Source: a virus. Taken from it: a stretch of 64,000 nt of DNA. A program made the translations under genes and the position numbers. The first letter of the stretch is position 1. Every line of letters begins with the position of its first letter. The notes under the pieces were generated by a model, which did not search any database, was not told where the DNA came from, and saw only the letters and a list, made by a program, of their open reading frames with translations. The stretch is from IMG/VR virus record IMGVR_UViG_3300042691_053605, positions 78,918 through 142,917 of that record. One strand, written 5' to 3'. Below, one piece after another: positions 24,051 through 31,603 of this stretch.

Positions 24051-24078
24051 AAAAAAAGCCAGACCGTAGTCTGGCTTT
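24051..24078 (-). terminator. Rho-independent terminator with UACG loop
   Basis: AAAGCCAGAC and GTCTGGCTTT form a 10-bp stem with a TACG loop on the minus strand, followed by T4-G. It closes the gene at 24098-25231. Confidence 0.9.
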
Positions 24079-24097
24079 GAGCATGGATGAACCTTAA

Positions 24098-25231
24098 TTA
24101 GTTCATCGTAATCAAACGTTTGTAATCAACCTGTACCGGAGTTGCCACGTCTTCCAAATCCAATTCCTTTTTGAACAAAAGATTAGAGGCCTGAATTTGC
24201 AATTTCAAACGATCATCTTGATCCATTAAGATTTCTTGCGGATGGGAAGCCAAGTAGGTCAAGTGATTAAAGAAGTCATAACCATTAATTCCACTGTTAG
24301 CAGTGGTTTTCCATTTGTTAGACTTTGCCTTAATGTCAGTACCGTAGGCCTGAAAGAACGGCTTGTCATCAAAGTAGAGAGCCAAAATACGGTCGTACTT
24401 TCCGTTGGTATTACGGCTTTCAAAGAAGTTCTTGTAGGAATAGAATTCCGCCAAAGAAACATTATTTTCTTTTAAGTGCTTAACCGCGTCAGACAGCAAG
24501 ATTGGAATATCATTGTTACGCTGAGTAATGGCTTGACGAATTGACGCCTCAATTTTTGAGTTGTTGTATCGTTGTTTACTGATGTCAGCTTTTCTTCCGT
24601 ATTGACGAGCAATATTACCATTAGAGCAAACCAATCTTTCAAAGAACGGAGCATAATTGTAATACAATCCCGAGAAGGTAAATTGCTGACCGCTTTTCCA
24701 CAAGTCCAATCCAGTGCCAAATACATCCAACTCATGATCGTGTTCCAACAGTGTGATATTGAAAGCATCTTTCCTATCGTTGTAGTTAAAATTCTTTAAG
24801 CCATATTCCTTTTCAGATTGGCCTAAGCTATCAGTCAACCAACGGAAGTAGTTTTCGTAATTGACTTGGTCATCAGAACGCTTTTTGTTTTCGTTAACAT
24901 CATAAACATTTACAATCTCACGCTCATCGCCTTTTCCAATAATCGCGCCATGCATACGGATTTCTCCTTCGGCCTGCTTTAATTTGTAGGAAACCGCGGA
25001 CCAGTCCTCTGGAGACATTTTGTGTACCATATCGGTAAAGTTCTTCTTTACACGAAGAGATCCTAACACCTTAGTAGCGGCTGCTCCACGAACTGGAATA
25101 CCGCGTAGGGTTAAGCCATTGTCAAAATCAAGTTCTTTTAGAGAAAACTCAGTAAAAGCCCTGTCGTTCATAGAAGACAAAACCTCTTGAGATTTTTCTT
25201 CAATTTGTTCAATAACTAATTTGTTGTTCAT
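24098..25231 (-). CDS. DUF932-like protein (377 aa)
   Basis: A soluble alpha/beta protein. The segment FERLVCSNGNIARQYG at about 200-215 resembles the CSNG motif of DUF932 phage/plasmid proteins, but the rest is not clear enough for certainty. The N-terminus is helical (MNNKLVIEQIEEKSQEVL). A GGTATATAAG element at 25255-25264 is a weak variant of the late motif and could be its promoter. The gene ends at a strong terminator. Family members have no settled function; some are linked to plasmid or phage replication. Confidence 0.5.
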   Translation of the reverse strand: MNNKLVIEQIEEKSQEVLSSMNDRAFTEFSLKELDFDNGLTLRGIPVRGAAATKVLGSLRVKKNFTDMVHKMSPEDWSAVSYKLKQAEGEIRMHGAIIGKGDEREIVNVYDVNENKKRSDDQVNYENYFRWLTDSLGQSEKEYGLKNFNYNDRKDAFNITLLEHDHELDVFGTGLDLWKSGQQFTFSGLYYNYAPFFERLVCSNGNIARQYGRKADISKQRYNNSKIEASIRQAITQRNNDIPILLSDAVKHLKENNVSLAEFYSYKNFFESRNTNGKYDRILALYFDDKPFFQAYGTDIKAKSNKWKTTANSGINGYDFFNHLTYLASHPQEILMDQDDRLKLQIQASNLLFKKELDLEDVATPVQVDYKRLITMN

Positions 25232-25271
25232 TTGATGAATTATTTTATTTAGTGCTTATATACCCAAGTGG

Positions 25272-25676
25272 TTAAGAGTTTTTACGTTTTACCGAAAAGT
25301 TATTATCATCATCCGTATTAACTACATAAAAGTCGTCCCAAGAGTTTCCAATTTTTACGGAGTCCTTGGTGATTTCTGCAATGTACTGATTGATTAACGG
25401 ATTTTCTTCATTTTCAAATCTGCCGTCCATTTCAGTTATTACAAATACCGGTTTTTCTATCGCGTCAGATAGTTTTCTCAGCTTTTGACAGTCCTTTGTA
25501 AGATCCAAATCTCCGTGCCAGATTTTTTCAACGGTTCCTCCAAATGCACCAGTTTTAACAACTACATTTGAATTAAAGATCGGAACATTTTCAGGATACG
25601 CACTGTAATAACCGCTTTTTGATCCTGCAATTAAACGGCCAGCGTGGCCAAGTTTTTCTTCAGCAATTTTTTTCAT
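25272..25676 (-). CDS. Hypothetical protein (134 aa)
   Basis: The basic/Gly-rich N-terminus (HAGRLIAGSKSGYYSAYP) is followed by a beta-rich middle with KIWHGDLDLTKDCQKLRKL and an acidic C-terminal part (VNTDDDNNFSVKRK). I recall related small proteins with the W-x-G-D-L-(D/N)-L-T pattern from other T4-like phages, but no function. It follows the transglycosylase gene by 3 nt, so they form one transcript. Confidence 0.6.
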   Translation of the reverse strand: MKKIAEEKLGHAGRLIAGSKSGYYSAYPENVPIFNSNVVVKTGAFGGTVEKIWHGDLDLTKDCQKLRKLSDAIEKPVFVITEMDGRFENEENPLINQYIAEITKDSVKIGNSWDDFYVVNTDDDNNFSVKRKNS

Positions 25677-25679
25677 GGT

Positions 25680-26204
25680 TTAAGGTTTTAATTGATATGA
25701 ATGTACTCTTTCAGCGTATTCATTTACGCAAGGTCTTCCAGTATTGTAACAGCCAAAAACAGTTTTCCAGTCACCGTAACGATCATATAGGTATCGTAAA
25801 AGTTTCATGCTTGTCTTTGCATTGAATTCAATATTCGTTCGAAGTTCCTCTTTATCTATTTCCCATTTTGGCCACATCATTTTTGCCGTGGTAGGCATAA
25901 TTTGCATAGGACCAACTGCACCAACTGATGAGGTTTGAGCAGGATTGTAACTCCAGTGAAACGGGCCGCGATAACCGGTTTCAACGTGTGCAACTCCGTA
26001 CGCGTATGCTTTAGGAATGTTATATTCTTCTGCATATTTGTCAATGTAATAGTACAACTGAATACACGGAGGAGTGTTTTCATTAACAGGGACAGCCCCC
26101 AAGTCAATCAGATTGATTGACTTGGAAATAGGACTGCTGTAGGCAGCATACGCCAAAACAAATAGAACGGCTGCCAAAACGATAAAAATTTCCAGCCTTT
26201 TCAT
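25680..26204 (-). CDS. Membrane-anchored SLT lytic transglycosylase
   Basis: The 174-residue protein has an N-terminal signal-anchor (about 5-22; FIVLAAVLFVLAYAAYS) and then a lytic transglycosylase domain. The catalytic Glu is in GVAHVETGYRG, followed by GAVGPMQIMPTTA and AKTSMKLLRYLYDRYGD. Such enzymes cleave peptidoglycan from the periplasmic side. It is made outside the lysis operon, together with two small membrane or envelope proteins (26206-27182). It may act early at the envelope or in superinfection control rather than in lysis. Confidence 0.85.
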   Translation of the reverse strand: MKRLEIFIVLAAVLFVLAYAAYSSPISKSINLIDLGAVPVNENTPPCIQLYYYIDKYAEEYNIPKAYAYGVAHVETGYRGPFHWSYNPAQTSSVGAVGPMQIMPTTAKMMWPKWEIDKEELRTNIEFNAKTSMKLLRYLYDRYGDWKTVFGCYNTGRPCVNEYAERVHSYQLKP

Positions 26205-26205
26205 A

Positions 26206-26526
26206 TTATTTTGAATTGATGTTAGTATACATTTGATTTGCGTATGTGTTAAATACCGCGTCGCCTACCTCTTTGGAATAAATTGAATATCTTCCAGTTT
26301 CACGGTCAATTAATAAGAATTCACCGCGTTCATTAACCGCAACCGAGGTTTGGCTTAAGGTTTGCGTAACCGGCAATTTGGCAGTTTTGTTTCTATAATC
26401 ACGGTAAATACCGTAAGAAAAATGTGCGCCTGCGCCAATTACAAAAGCAGCAGCTATTACAATAACACGGTTAAAACTGTTAACTAAGGCTTTTGCCTTT
26501 TCTTTCATGGTTTCTTGATTAAACAT
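26206..26526 (-). CDS. Single-pass membrane protein (106 aa)
   Basis: There is a short basic helix at the N-terminus, one hydrophobic segment at about 20-40 (VIVIAAAFVIGAGAHFSY) and a periplasmic or cytosolic beta-like domain (VAVNERGEFLLIDRETG). It begins 1 nt upstream of the transglycosylase gene in transcription order and may act with it at the envelope. I do not recognise the family. Confidence 0.6.
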   Translation of the reverse strand: MFNQETMKEKAKALVNSFNRVIVIAAAFVIGAGAHFSYGIYRDYRNKTAKLPVTQTLSQTSVAVNERGEFLLIDRETGRYSIYSKEVGDAVFNTYANQMYTNINSK

Positions 26527-26545
26527 AATATGTGGTTTTAAGGGT

Positions 26546-26911
26546 TTACTTTTGAGTTGAACGTTTACGTGCTTCTACTAACAAATCGGAAATGTTGGCA
26601 GTCATTACCTCATGGCCGCCAAAAATAATATCCTGATAGTCCGCTTCGTAAACAGCCTGGAACTCAGGATACTTTTCGTAAATCTGTTTAAGATCCAGCA
26701 ATTGATGATCCACTTGTTCAAAATCTCCGTATTCCGTAAGAACATGAAACATTCCGGTCCAGCCCGATGACATAATTTTTACAGCAATTGGTTCCTCATC
26801 AGAAGGACACAAATTATAGCAAATTTGACTGCGGCCTTTTTCCAATGGAATATCCATTACAATGGATTCAGAAGTTCCATCCTGGTGTCTAGTTGTTTGG
26901 GTTACTTTCAT
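26546..26911 (-). CDS. Hypothetical soluble protein (121 aa)
   Basis: I place the start at 26911 (MKVTQTTRHQDG), 4 nt after the stop of the lipoprotein gene. An upstream ATG would overlap that gene by more than 140 nt. The protein is alpha/beta and acidic, with CYNLCPSDEE and a C-terminal helix. No family was recognised. It lies in the envelope-related run at 25680-27182. Confidence 0.55.
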   Translation of the reverse strand: MKVTQTTRHQDGTSESIVMDIPLEKGRSQICYNLCPSDEEPIAVKIMSSGWTGMFHVLTEYGDFEQVDHQLLDLKQIYEKYPEFQAVYEADYQDIIFGGHEVMTANISDLLVEARKRSTQK

Positions 26912-26915
26912 AATT

Positions 26916-27182
26916 TTACTTTGTTTCAATAATTGTATAAGTTCCTTCGATAACTCCCCAGCTTGATTTTTCAGAAAAGTTATATGTATCGTATGACGTA
27001 TCGGCGGTGGTACGAGTTTTAGTAAGAACCCAGAGTTCATCGTTTTTCCATGTAACATTAACCAACTTTTGGTCAGATTGCAGATTCAAAACAGCGGTTC
27101 CACCAAAGTTTTTTACCCTTGTGTTATCGGTGCAGGAACTGAAAGCAGCGAGTACCAAGGCACTTAAGAATACTTTTTTCAT
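26916..27182 (-). CDS. Small phage lipoprotein (88 aa)
   Basis: The start at 27182 gives a classical signal peptide with lipobox (MKKVFLSALVLAAFSSC); an earlier in-frame ATG would put extra hydrophobic residues before it. The mature part has NFGGTAVLNLQSDQKLVNV and WKNDELWVLTK. I recall this pattern from small lipoproteins of other large phages of Bacteroidota and Enterobacteria. It should be anchored in the outer or inner membrane by its lipidated Cys. A role in superinfection exclusion is possible but not shown. Confidence 0.75.
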   Translation of the reverse strand: MKKVFLSALVLAAFSSCTDNTRVKNFGGTAVLNLQSDQKLVNVTWKNDELWVLTKTRTTADTSYDTYNFSEKSSWGVIEGTYTIIETK

Positions 27183-27219
27183 ATTGTTTATTATTAATTT
27201 GATAAGATAAAAATAATAC

Positions 27220-27247
27220 AAAAAACCCAAAGAAAAAAATCTTTGGG
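27220..27247 (-). terminator. Rho-independent terminator
   Basis: CCCAAAG and CTTTGGG pair around an A/T loop on the minus strand, followed by six T. It lies after the stop of the GT4 gene (27258) and before the lipoprotein gene. Confidence 0.8.
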
Positions 27248-27257
27248 CAATTAGTTA

Positions 27258-28406
27258 TTAACAATTTTTACAGCATTCCGACGGATACTTTCGAACCATC
27301 CAGTCGAGCTCTGTTCTTTCCGGATATTCCTCATACCAGCCTTTTGGCTGTTTTGCCAAGGTTACTGTATGAAAAAACTCCTCGTACATTGGTGCAATCG
27401 CATCAAGAGAATAGTTATTCATTGCCCATTCACGGCATGCTTTTGGACTAATCTTATCAATGTTTTTGGTAGCCCAAACAAACTGTTCCATAGTACGGCA
27501 ACGATAACCTGTAACGCCATGAAGATTATTTTCTGCAAATGTTGCCCAGTCCGTTGAAATTACCGGGGTTCCTGAGAAAAACGCTTCAATCATTACACCA
27601 CCAAAAGGCTCAGGATAATATGTTGGAACAAAAACCGCTTTGGCACCAGCCATAAGTTTTTTTCTCTTTTCAACATCAGCGTATCCTGCAAGTTCCACAT
27701 GATCGGGTTTTTTGCCAAAAGTTTTTTCAAAATCTCCTTGGCCTGCAATTACCAATTTAACGCCGGCTCTTTCTGTTGCTTGAATTGCAATATCAATTCC
27801 TTTAACTGTGACCAGTCTTCCGATATAGAGAAAGTAATCATCCTTTTCTTCTCGGTATTCAAAATCTTCTGGCTCAAAATAGTTTGGAATAACTGCATCA
27901 TACCAACCAGGGTTACCCCATTTCATTCGTTCATACGCAATACCTAAAACGCTATATGATTCAAAAACTCTGTAAGGAGCAAATAGCCCTGAATGATAAC
28001 CAATTCCAGGTTCAACTGGAATTAGATCAGGATGCGCGTTTGCAACAGGCTGATGACCATAACCCCAGAAGCAGAGGAGAAAATCTCCTGGCTGCTTTCT
28101 GGAAGTGATTTCATTTATTGCATTTTGATTAAATGTGGTTTGAGCCAAATCAGAAACATTATGGACAAATTGATTGCTTTTCCAATCGTATTCACCGTAT
28201 GTTTCTATTAACACTTTGTCATTTGTAACCGGTATCAATTCATCGCAAATTGCATCAGAACGATCGTGTGCATAGAGATAAATTGTGTGTCCTCGCTCTT
28301 TCATCATCTTACAGAATTTTACCACCTTCTGAGTATACGCACAAGATACGTATTCTTTAGATGCTACTGTATGTGCAAGAGCGAGAACGTGAAACCGGTA
28401 CTTCAT
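27258..28406 (-). CDS. GT-B glycosyltransferase (GT4 family)
   Basis: The 382-residue protein has a GT-B fold. The C-terminal domain shows YFLYIGRLVTVKGIDIAIQA, KLVIAGQGDFE, and the E-x7-E sugar-nucleotide motif in PEPFGGVMIEAFFSGTPVI (about 270-290). The C-terminus is Cys-rich (SECCKNC). Targets could be host glycans, virion proteins or modified DNA bases. It shares one base with the next upstream gene. Several other glycosyltransferases occur in this window, so a role in DNA or virion glycosylation cannot be separated by sequence alone. Confidence 0.85.
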   Translation of the reverse strand: MKYRFHVLALAHTVASKEYVSCAYTQKVVKFCKMMKERGHTIYLYAHDRSDAICDELIPVTNDKVLIETYGEYDWKSNQFVHNVSDLAQTTFNQNAINEITSRKQPGDFLLCFWGYGHQPVANAHPDLIPVEPGIGYHSGLFAPYRVFESYSVLGIAYERMKWGNPGWYDAVIPNYFEPEDFEYREEKDDYFLYIGRLVTVKGIDIAIQATERAGVKLVIAGQGDFEKTFGKKPDHVELAGYADVEKRKKLMAGAKAVFVPTYYPEPFGGVMIEAFFSGTPVISTDWATFAENNLHGVTGYRCRTMEQFVWATKNIDKISPKACREWAMNNYSLDAIAPMYEEFFHTVTLAKQPKGWYEEYPERTELDWMVRKYPSECCKNC

Positions 28407-28846
28407 TATGCTTCAGTTGTAGGAGTTGCTGTTGTAGCCGCGGTTGTAGTTTTCTTAGGCGCGCGTGGTTTACGTGGCTTATTTGCCTTTTTTGCAGTTT
28501 CGCCAGCAGGCTTATCTGCCTTTGGCTTAGCCGCCTTAGGAGTTTTAGCAGGTTTTGCTGCCGACATTTTTGCAGTTTCATCAACCAATTTTTCTGGACG
28601 ATACACATAACTTAAATGGTAAAAGTCAGAATTTCTCAAGTAAATTGGAAACACTTGATCTGCCAAATTTCCGCCAGTCAAAATAGCCCATGCCATTTTG
28701 AATCTTTGGCCAAAAGTCATATTTTGGCTTTCCATGTCAACCGCGCTTACTTTTGTTAAGCTGGTTTTCATATCTTTATCGAATGATAAAGTATACGATT
28801 TGTTTGTTGCCTTCATTCCGAAGGTCTTGTTTGGATCAATACTCAT
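28406..28846 (-). CDS. Protein with histone-H1-like Lys/Ala/Pro tail
   Basis: The start at 28846 (MSIDPNKTFGMK) is chosen because it overlaps the zinc-ribbon gene by ATGA-like spacing of 4 nt. Residues 1-90 are a compact beta-like domain; residues about 95-146 are a tail of Lys, Ala, Pro and Thr (AKTPKAAKPKADKPAG). Such tails bind DNA or RNA without sequence preference, as in bacterial histone-H1-like proteins. It may coat or compact DNA or shift host gene expression. The call is by composition only. Confidence 0.6.
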   Translation of the reverse strand: MSIDPNKTFGMKATNKSYTLSFDKDMKTSLTKVSAVDMESQNMTFGQRFKMAWAILTGGNLADQVFPIYLRNSDFYHLSYVYRPEKLVDETAKMSAAKPAKTPKAAKPKADKPAGETAKKANKPRKPRAPKKTTTAATTATPTTEA

Positions 28847-29118
28847 ATATTTGATTTTTGTTTGTTGATTTCTTCGTATTCGTCTAGCGTGTACCATCTC
28901 ACTTCTTGCGCTACCGGATCAAAATTTTCTCCTTCTGGATAGGCAACATAGATTTGGCCTGCTTTGTCTTTTCCAATTGCTGATAACCCACAACCTTCAC
29001 AGAGTACAACTTCATAGGTATCAAGTTGTAACTCTTCAGAAATGCGATAAACATCAATATCCGCTGTTAGCTGCGTGCCAAAAAGATGCGCGGAGCACTT
29101 ATTACAAAAGTCTGCCAT
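28843..29118 (-). CDS. Small zinc-ribbon-like protein (91 aa)
   Basis: Two C-x2-C knuckles, C5/C8 in FCNKCSAHL and C40/C43 in LCEGCGLS, fit a zinc ribbon. Between them is a short acidic helix-turn, and the C-terminus is acidic with WYTLDEYEE. It probably binds zinc and mediates nucleic-acid or protein contacts. It overlaps the next gene by 4 nt. The role is unknown. Confidence 0.65.
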   Translation of the reverse strand: MADFCNKCSAHLFGTQLTADIDVYRISEELQLDTYEVVLCEGCGLSAIGKDKAGQIYVAYPEGENFDPVAQEVRWYTLDEYEEINKQKSNI

Positions 29119-29120
29119 AA

Positions 29121-29339
29121 TTATAGAAAATCGTCTTGAAAATGTTCGATAGAATAAATTTTGTGCTTGGAAATATCATTATAGCAATCCCAGGTTCCGC
29201 GAATTGTTAAATGCATAATGTTATCGCCTTCGGAAACGGTTTGTATCAGTGAGCATCCACTGTATTTACTAACTGTGCCTGCAATAATTGCCACCTCATT
29301 AAGATGAGCAGAGACATAAAATTCAATAATTTCTTTCAT
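29121..29339 (-). CDS. Hypothetical protein (72 aa)
   Basis: A small alpha/beta protein (EIIEFYVSAHLNEVAIIAG, then IMHLTIRGTWDCYND) with no recognisable motif. It is part of a run of small early-type genes that start with little spacing (2 nt before the zinc-ribbon gene). Confidence 0.5.
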   Translation of the reverse strand: MKEIIEFYVSAHLNEVAIIAGTVSKYSGCSLIQTVSEGDNIMHLTIRGTWDCYNDISKHKIYSIEHFQDDFL

Positions 29340-29369
29340 ATGTTTTATATTCAGAAAGAGAAAAAAGTT

Positions 29370-29582
29370 TTAGTTAGGAGTTTTCTCATCGATTATTTGT
29401 TGCATTACGCCAAAGGTCATTGATCGGGACTCCAAGTCCTCAATAATTACTTTAATTGCATAAAACCTCTCAAGCGGAGGAAGATCTTTAATGGCCTCTG
29501 CTATTAAAACAGAGATTTCCGAAATTTTTGTATTGAGTTCATCTGTGTATTCGACCTCAAGATTCTTGTTGACTGTTACCAT
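29370..29582 (-). CDS. Hypothetical protein (70 aa)
   Basis: A small helical protein with EISVLIAEAIKDLPPLERF and a C-terminal acidic helix. It overlaps the end of the thioesterase gene by 26 nt, which is large for this genome but plausible since both frames look coding. No family was recognised. Confidence 0.5.
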   Translation of the reverse strand: MVTVNKNLEVEYTDELNTKISEISVLIAEAIKDLPPLERFYAIKVIIEDLESRSMTFGVMQQIIDEKTPN

Positions 29583-30000
29583 TTGTATTATTTTGTATAT
29601 CTATTTGTGGTATGAGAAGGGTTATTCTGTGCTTTCCTTTTTCTCCGATTGGAATAGGATTTCCTTCCTCATCAATATGTACAAATTTAATGTGGGTTCT
29701 CAAGACAATAATTTGTCTTCCTGTGTACACATTATGGGCTCGGGCTTCCATATACAGAGTTATTGAGGAATTACCTACCTCAGAAGGACAACCGTAAATT
29801 TTTACCAGCTGTCCTTCCCGAGCAGGTTTTTCAAAATAACATTTGTCAATACTGACAGTTACCATTCTGGGAGAATCGCATAATTGCATTGCGTATCCCG
29901 CGGCAGCGGCATCAATCCATGCCAAAAGCTTGCCGCCAAAAAGATTTCCGTGAAAGCCTAAATCGCTTTTCTTAATTGGGTGTGTGTTTAGTAATTCCAT
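29557..30000 (-). CDS. Acyl-CoA-thioesterase-like hotdog protein
   Basis: The 147-residue protein has the hotdog motif HGNLFGGKLLAWIDAAAAG (about 17-35), followed by strands VTVSIDKCYFEKPAREG and ITLYMEARAHN, and RTHIKFVHID. This matches YciA-type acyl-CoA thioesterases, with the Asp/Asn-x-x-G-x-x-F-G-G and W-I/M-D pattern. The start at 30000 overlaps the stop of the phosphoesterase gene (TAATG). Such enzymes hydrolyse acyl-CoA and so shift lipid metabolism; a phage copy is unusual. The last 20 residues are Asn/Gln rich. Confidence 0.75.
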   Translation of the reverse strand: MELLNTHPIKKSDLGFHGNLFGGKLLAWIDAAAAGYAMQLCDSPRMVTVSIDKCYFEKPAREGQLVKIYGCPSEVGNSSITLYMEARAHNVYTGRQIIVLRTHIKFVHIDEEGNPIPIGEKGKHRITLLIPQIDIQNNTNGNSQQES

Positions 30001-30677
30001 TACCATTCTGCTCCTTTATGTGAATCTACATAAGCAATTTCCTTTTTGCTCATAATTTCAGAAATTTCGTCAAAGGAGTACGGACGAAATTCTGGGTGTG
30101 TATCTACTCCTACATCCATTGTTTTCCCGTTTGCACAGCGAGTTGGATGCGTTCCGCTTGCTAAGGCGTACAAATCATCATATCTCTTTGTGTTTAGGAG
30201 TTCCATAATTACGTGTGCAGAAACCGATGGCTCTAGTGTTCCGTGACTGTGTCCGTGTAACATCCAGGATCCTTCATGGGATCTATTCCATACCCGATGA
30301 GCATAATGGCTCATAATAATTTTTTGGCCATTAATAGTTGCCTCCCGGTAAAAATCTACAGATGAAAACAGCGACTGCAATTCTCCATCATTGCGGATAA
30401 TCCGTTCGTCATGATTTCCGTAAATCAAATGAATGTTTTGGCAATTAATGCGGGAACGAAATTCACGGTAGTACTTTATGTCGTTAAAACAGTAGTCGCC
30501 TAATAGGAAGAGCACGTCATTTGTATCTACTGTGCTATTGATATTATTTGCCAAGGCGTCATCCATGTCCTGTAAAAGTTCAAAGTCTCGACATCGGCTT
30601 TTATCCGTCCAGCTTGAACTGCCGCGGCAGATATTTTTATGATGATAGTGTGTATCACTAGTAAAGAAAACATTCAT
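30000..30677 (-). CDS. Metallophosphoesterase
   Basis: All motifs of the calcineurin-like family are visible in 225 residues: DTHYHHKN (D-x-H) near the N-terminus, LGDYCFND (G-D), GNHDERI (G-N-H-D), a His in MSHYAHR and the final GHSHG. The size and HSHG ending match phage phosphoesterases of the type found in many T4-like genomes. The substrate is unknown, likely a nucleotide or cyclic nucleotide. It forms a translationally coupled pair with the thioesterase. Confidence 0.85.
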   Translation of the reverse strand: MNVFFTSDTHYHHKNICRGSSSWTDKSRCRDFELLQDMDDALANNINSTVDTNDVLFLLGDYCFNDIKYYREFRSRINCQNIHLIYGNHDERIIRNDGELQSLFSSVDFYREATINGQKIIMSHYAHRVWNRSHEGSWMLHGHSHGTLEPSVSAHVIMELLNTKRYDDLYALASGTHPTRCANGKTMDVGVDTHPEFRPYSFDEISEIMSKKEIAYVDSHKGAEW

Positions 30678-30681
30678 AAGA

Positions 30682-30966
30682 TTAAATTTTTGCGGATTCG
30701 TGTAACGGATCTTCTACTTGCTCAAGAACCCATCCCGCTAATTGGTAGTTTCCTATCAGCCGTGGAACATCTTTTGCAATAAAGATACTTCTATTTTTTA
30801 CCTTTGAGGTCTTACTCTCAAGCGTGTACTCATAAATAAACCAAGGATCTTCCGGATCTTCCGTAAATGTCATAACTGATTTAGCACGCGGCTTTTTCAT
30901 TTTGTATATGATTCTGCCTGTTACCACGGTTGACGTAGGATCCGGTTCACGTTGCCATTTACTCAT
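30682..30966 (-). CDS. Hypothetical protein (94 aa)
   Basis: A basic, beta-like small protein (TGRIIYKMKKPRAKSVM, then WFIYEYTLES) with a C-terminal GNYQLAGWVLEQVED. No family was recognised. It overlaps the preceding gene's end by 8 nt and ends 4 nt before the phosphoesterase gene. Confidence 0.5.
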   Translation of the reverse strand: MSKWQREPDPTSTVVTGRIIYKMKKPRAKSVMTFTEDPEDPWFIYEYTLESKTSKVKNRSIFIAKDVPRLIGNYQLAGWVLEQVEDPLHESAKI

Positions 30967-31153
30967 TGTCCGCTATTTTGATGTAGTTATCATAACTTAA
31001 CTGTACGCCAACTAAATGGTATTCCTTTGGCGTATTGAGATCCAAGTGCCAATGGCGACGAATAATCGTGCCATTGGTCTCTTCATCAATTCCCTGAATA
31101 AACTGATAAAAGCTATCCAGGACTTTCTTTTCAACATATACAGTTATTGTCAT
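30959..31153 (-). CDS. Small protein related to the 54110-54550 product
   Basis: The 64-residue product starts MTITVYVEKKVLDSFYQFIQ and has a later LVGVQLSYDNYIKI. Its start and end parts resemble those of the 146-residue product at 54110-54550 (KVVIYIEKDEFDLFFQWVN, then QLTVEPEMYNLI). They look like distant members of one small-protein family. Function is unknown. It overlaps both neighbours by a few bases. Confidence 0.5.
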   Translation of the reverse strand: MTITVYVEKKVLDSFYQFIQGIDEETNGTIIRRHWHLDLNTPKEYHLVGVQLSYDNYIKIADNE

Positions 31154-31602
31154 ACCTTATCGGCCATTTGTGCGTATACTACAGGTTCTTGCAATTTTTG
31201 AATAGTTTGGTTAACCATTCTTTCGTAAGCAGTGCCTTCCCAGGTAGCTCCAATTTCTAGTGAAGATCTACGAAATACCGGATAAATTACTGCTTCATTT
31301 TTAAGTGGTGAAATTTCTTGCACCTTAAATACCGAAAGAGCATATCCGTTTTTATCCTCAAACGCCTTTGAAATAAAATCCCCTGGAGCAATAGGTACTA
31401 GCGCCTGTTTTTCCGAATCTTTCTTCATATACACCGCAGACTTATGCGTAGTATCAGAATTAAAAACTACGGTTGCTCTGCGCAAGTCTGAAAAGTCAGT
31501 TGAACTTTCCCATAAACAAGGAACACCAGTACGAGTTCTTGCAATTTTGATTGTTTTGGTGGCCACTCCTTCTGGTGCCATTTCCATCTTTGTTGTTTCC
31601 AT
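31150..31602 (-). CDS. Hypothetical protein (150 aa)
   Basis: A soluble beta-rich protein with basic N-terminus (TKTIKIARTRTGVPCLWES) and a C-terminal helical part ending VVYAQMADKV. No catalytic motif is visible. It starts 1 nt after the dCMP-hydroxymethylase-type gene, so it is expressed with nucleotide-modification genes. Family not recognised. Confidence 0.5.
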   Translation of the reverse strand: METTKMEMAPEGVATKTIKIARTRTGVPCLWESSTDFSDLRRATVVFNSDTTHKSAVYMKKDSEKQALVPIAPGDFISKAFEDKNGYALSVFKVQEISPLKNEAVIYPVFRRSSLEIGATWEGTAYERMVNQTIQKLQEPVVYAQMADKV

Positions 31603-31603
31603 C

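Noticed and set aside
28266-28610. Plus-strand frame opposite the histone-like tail
   Set aside because: It arises from the complement of Lys/Ala-rich codons, giving Phe/Ala/Gly-rich sequence; no support.
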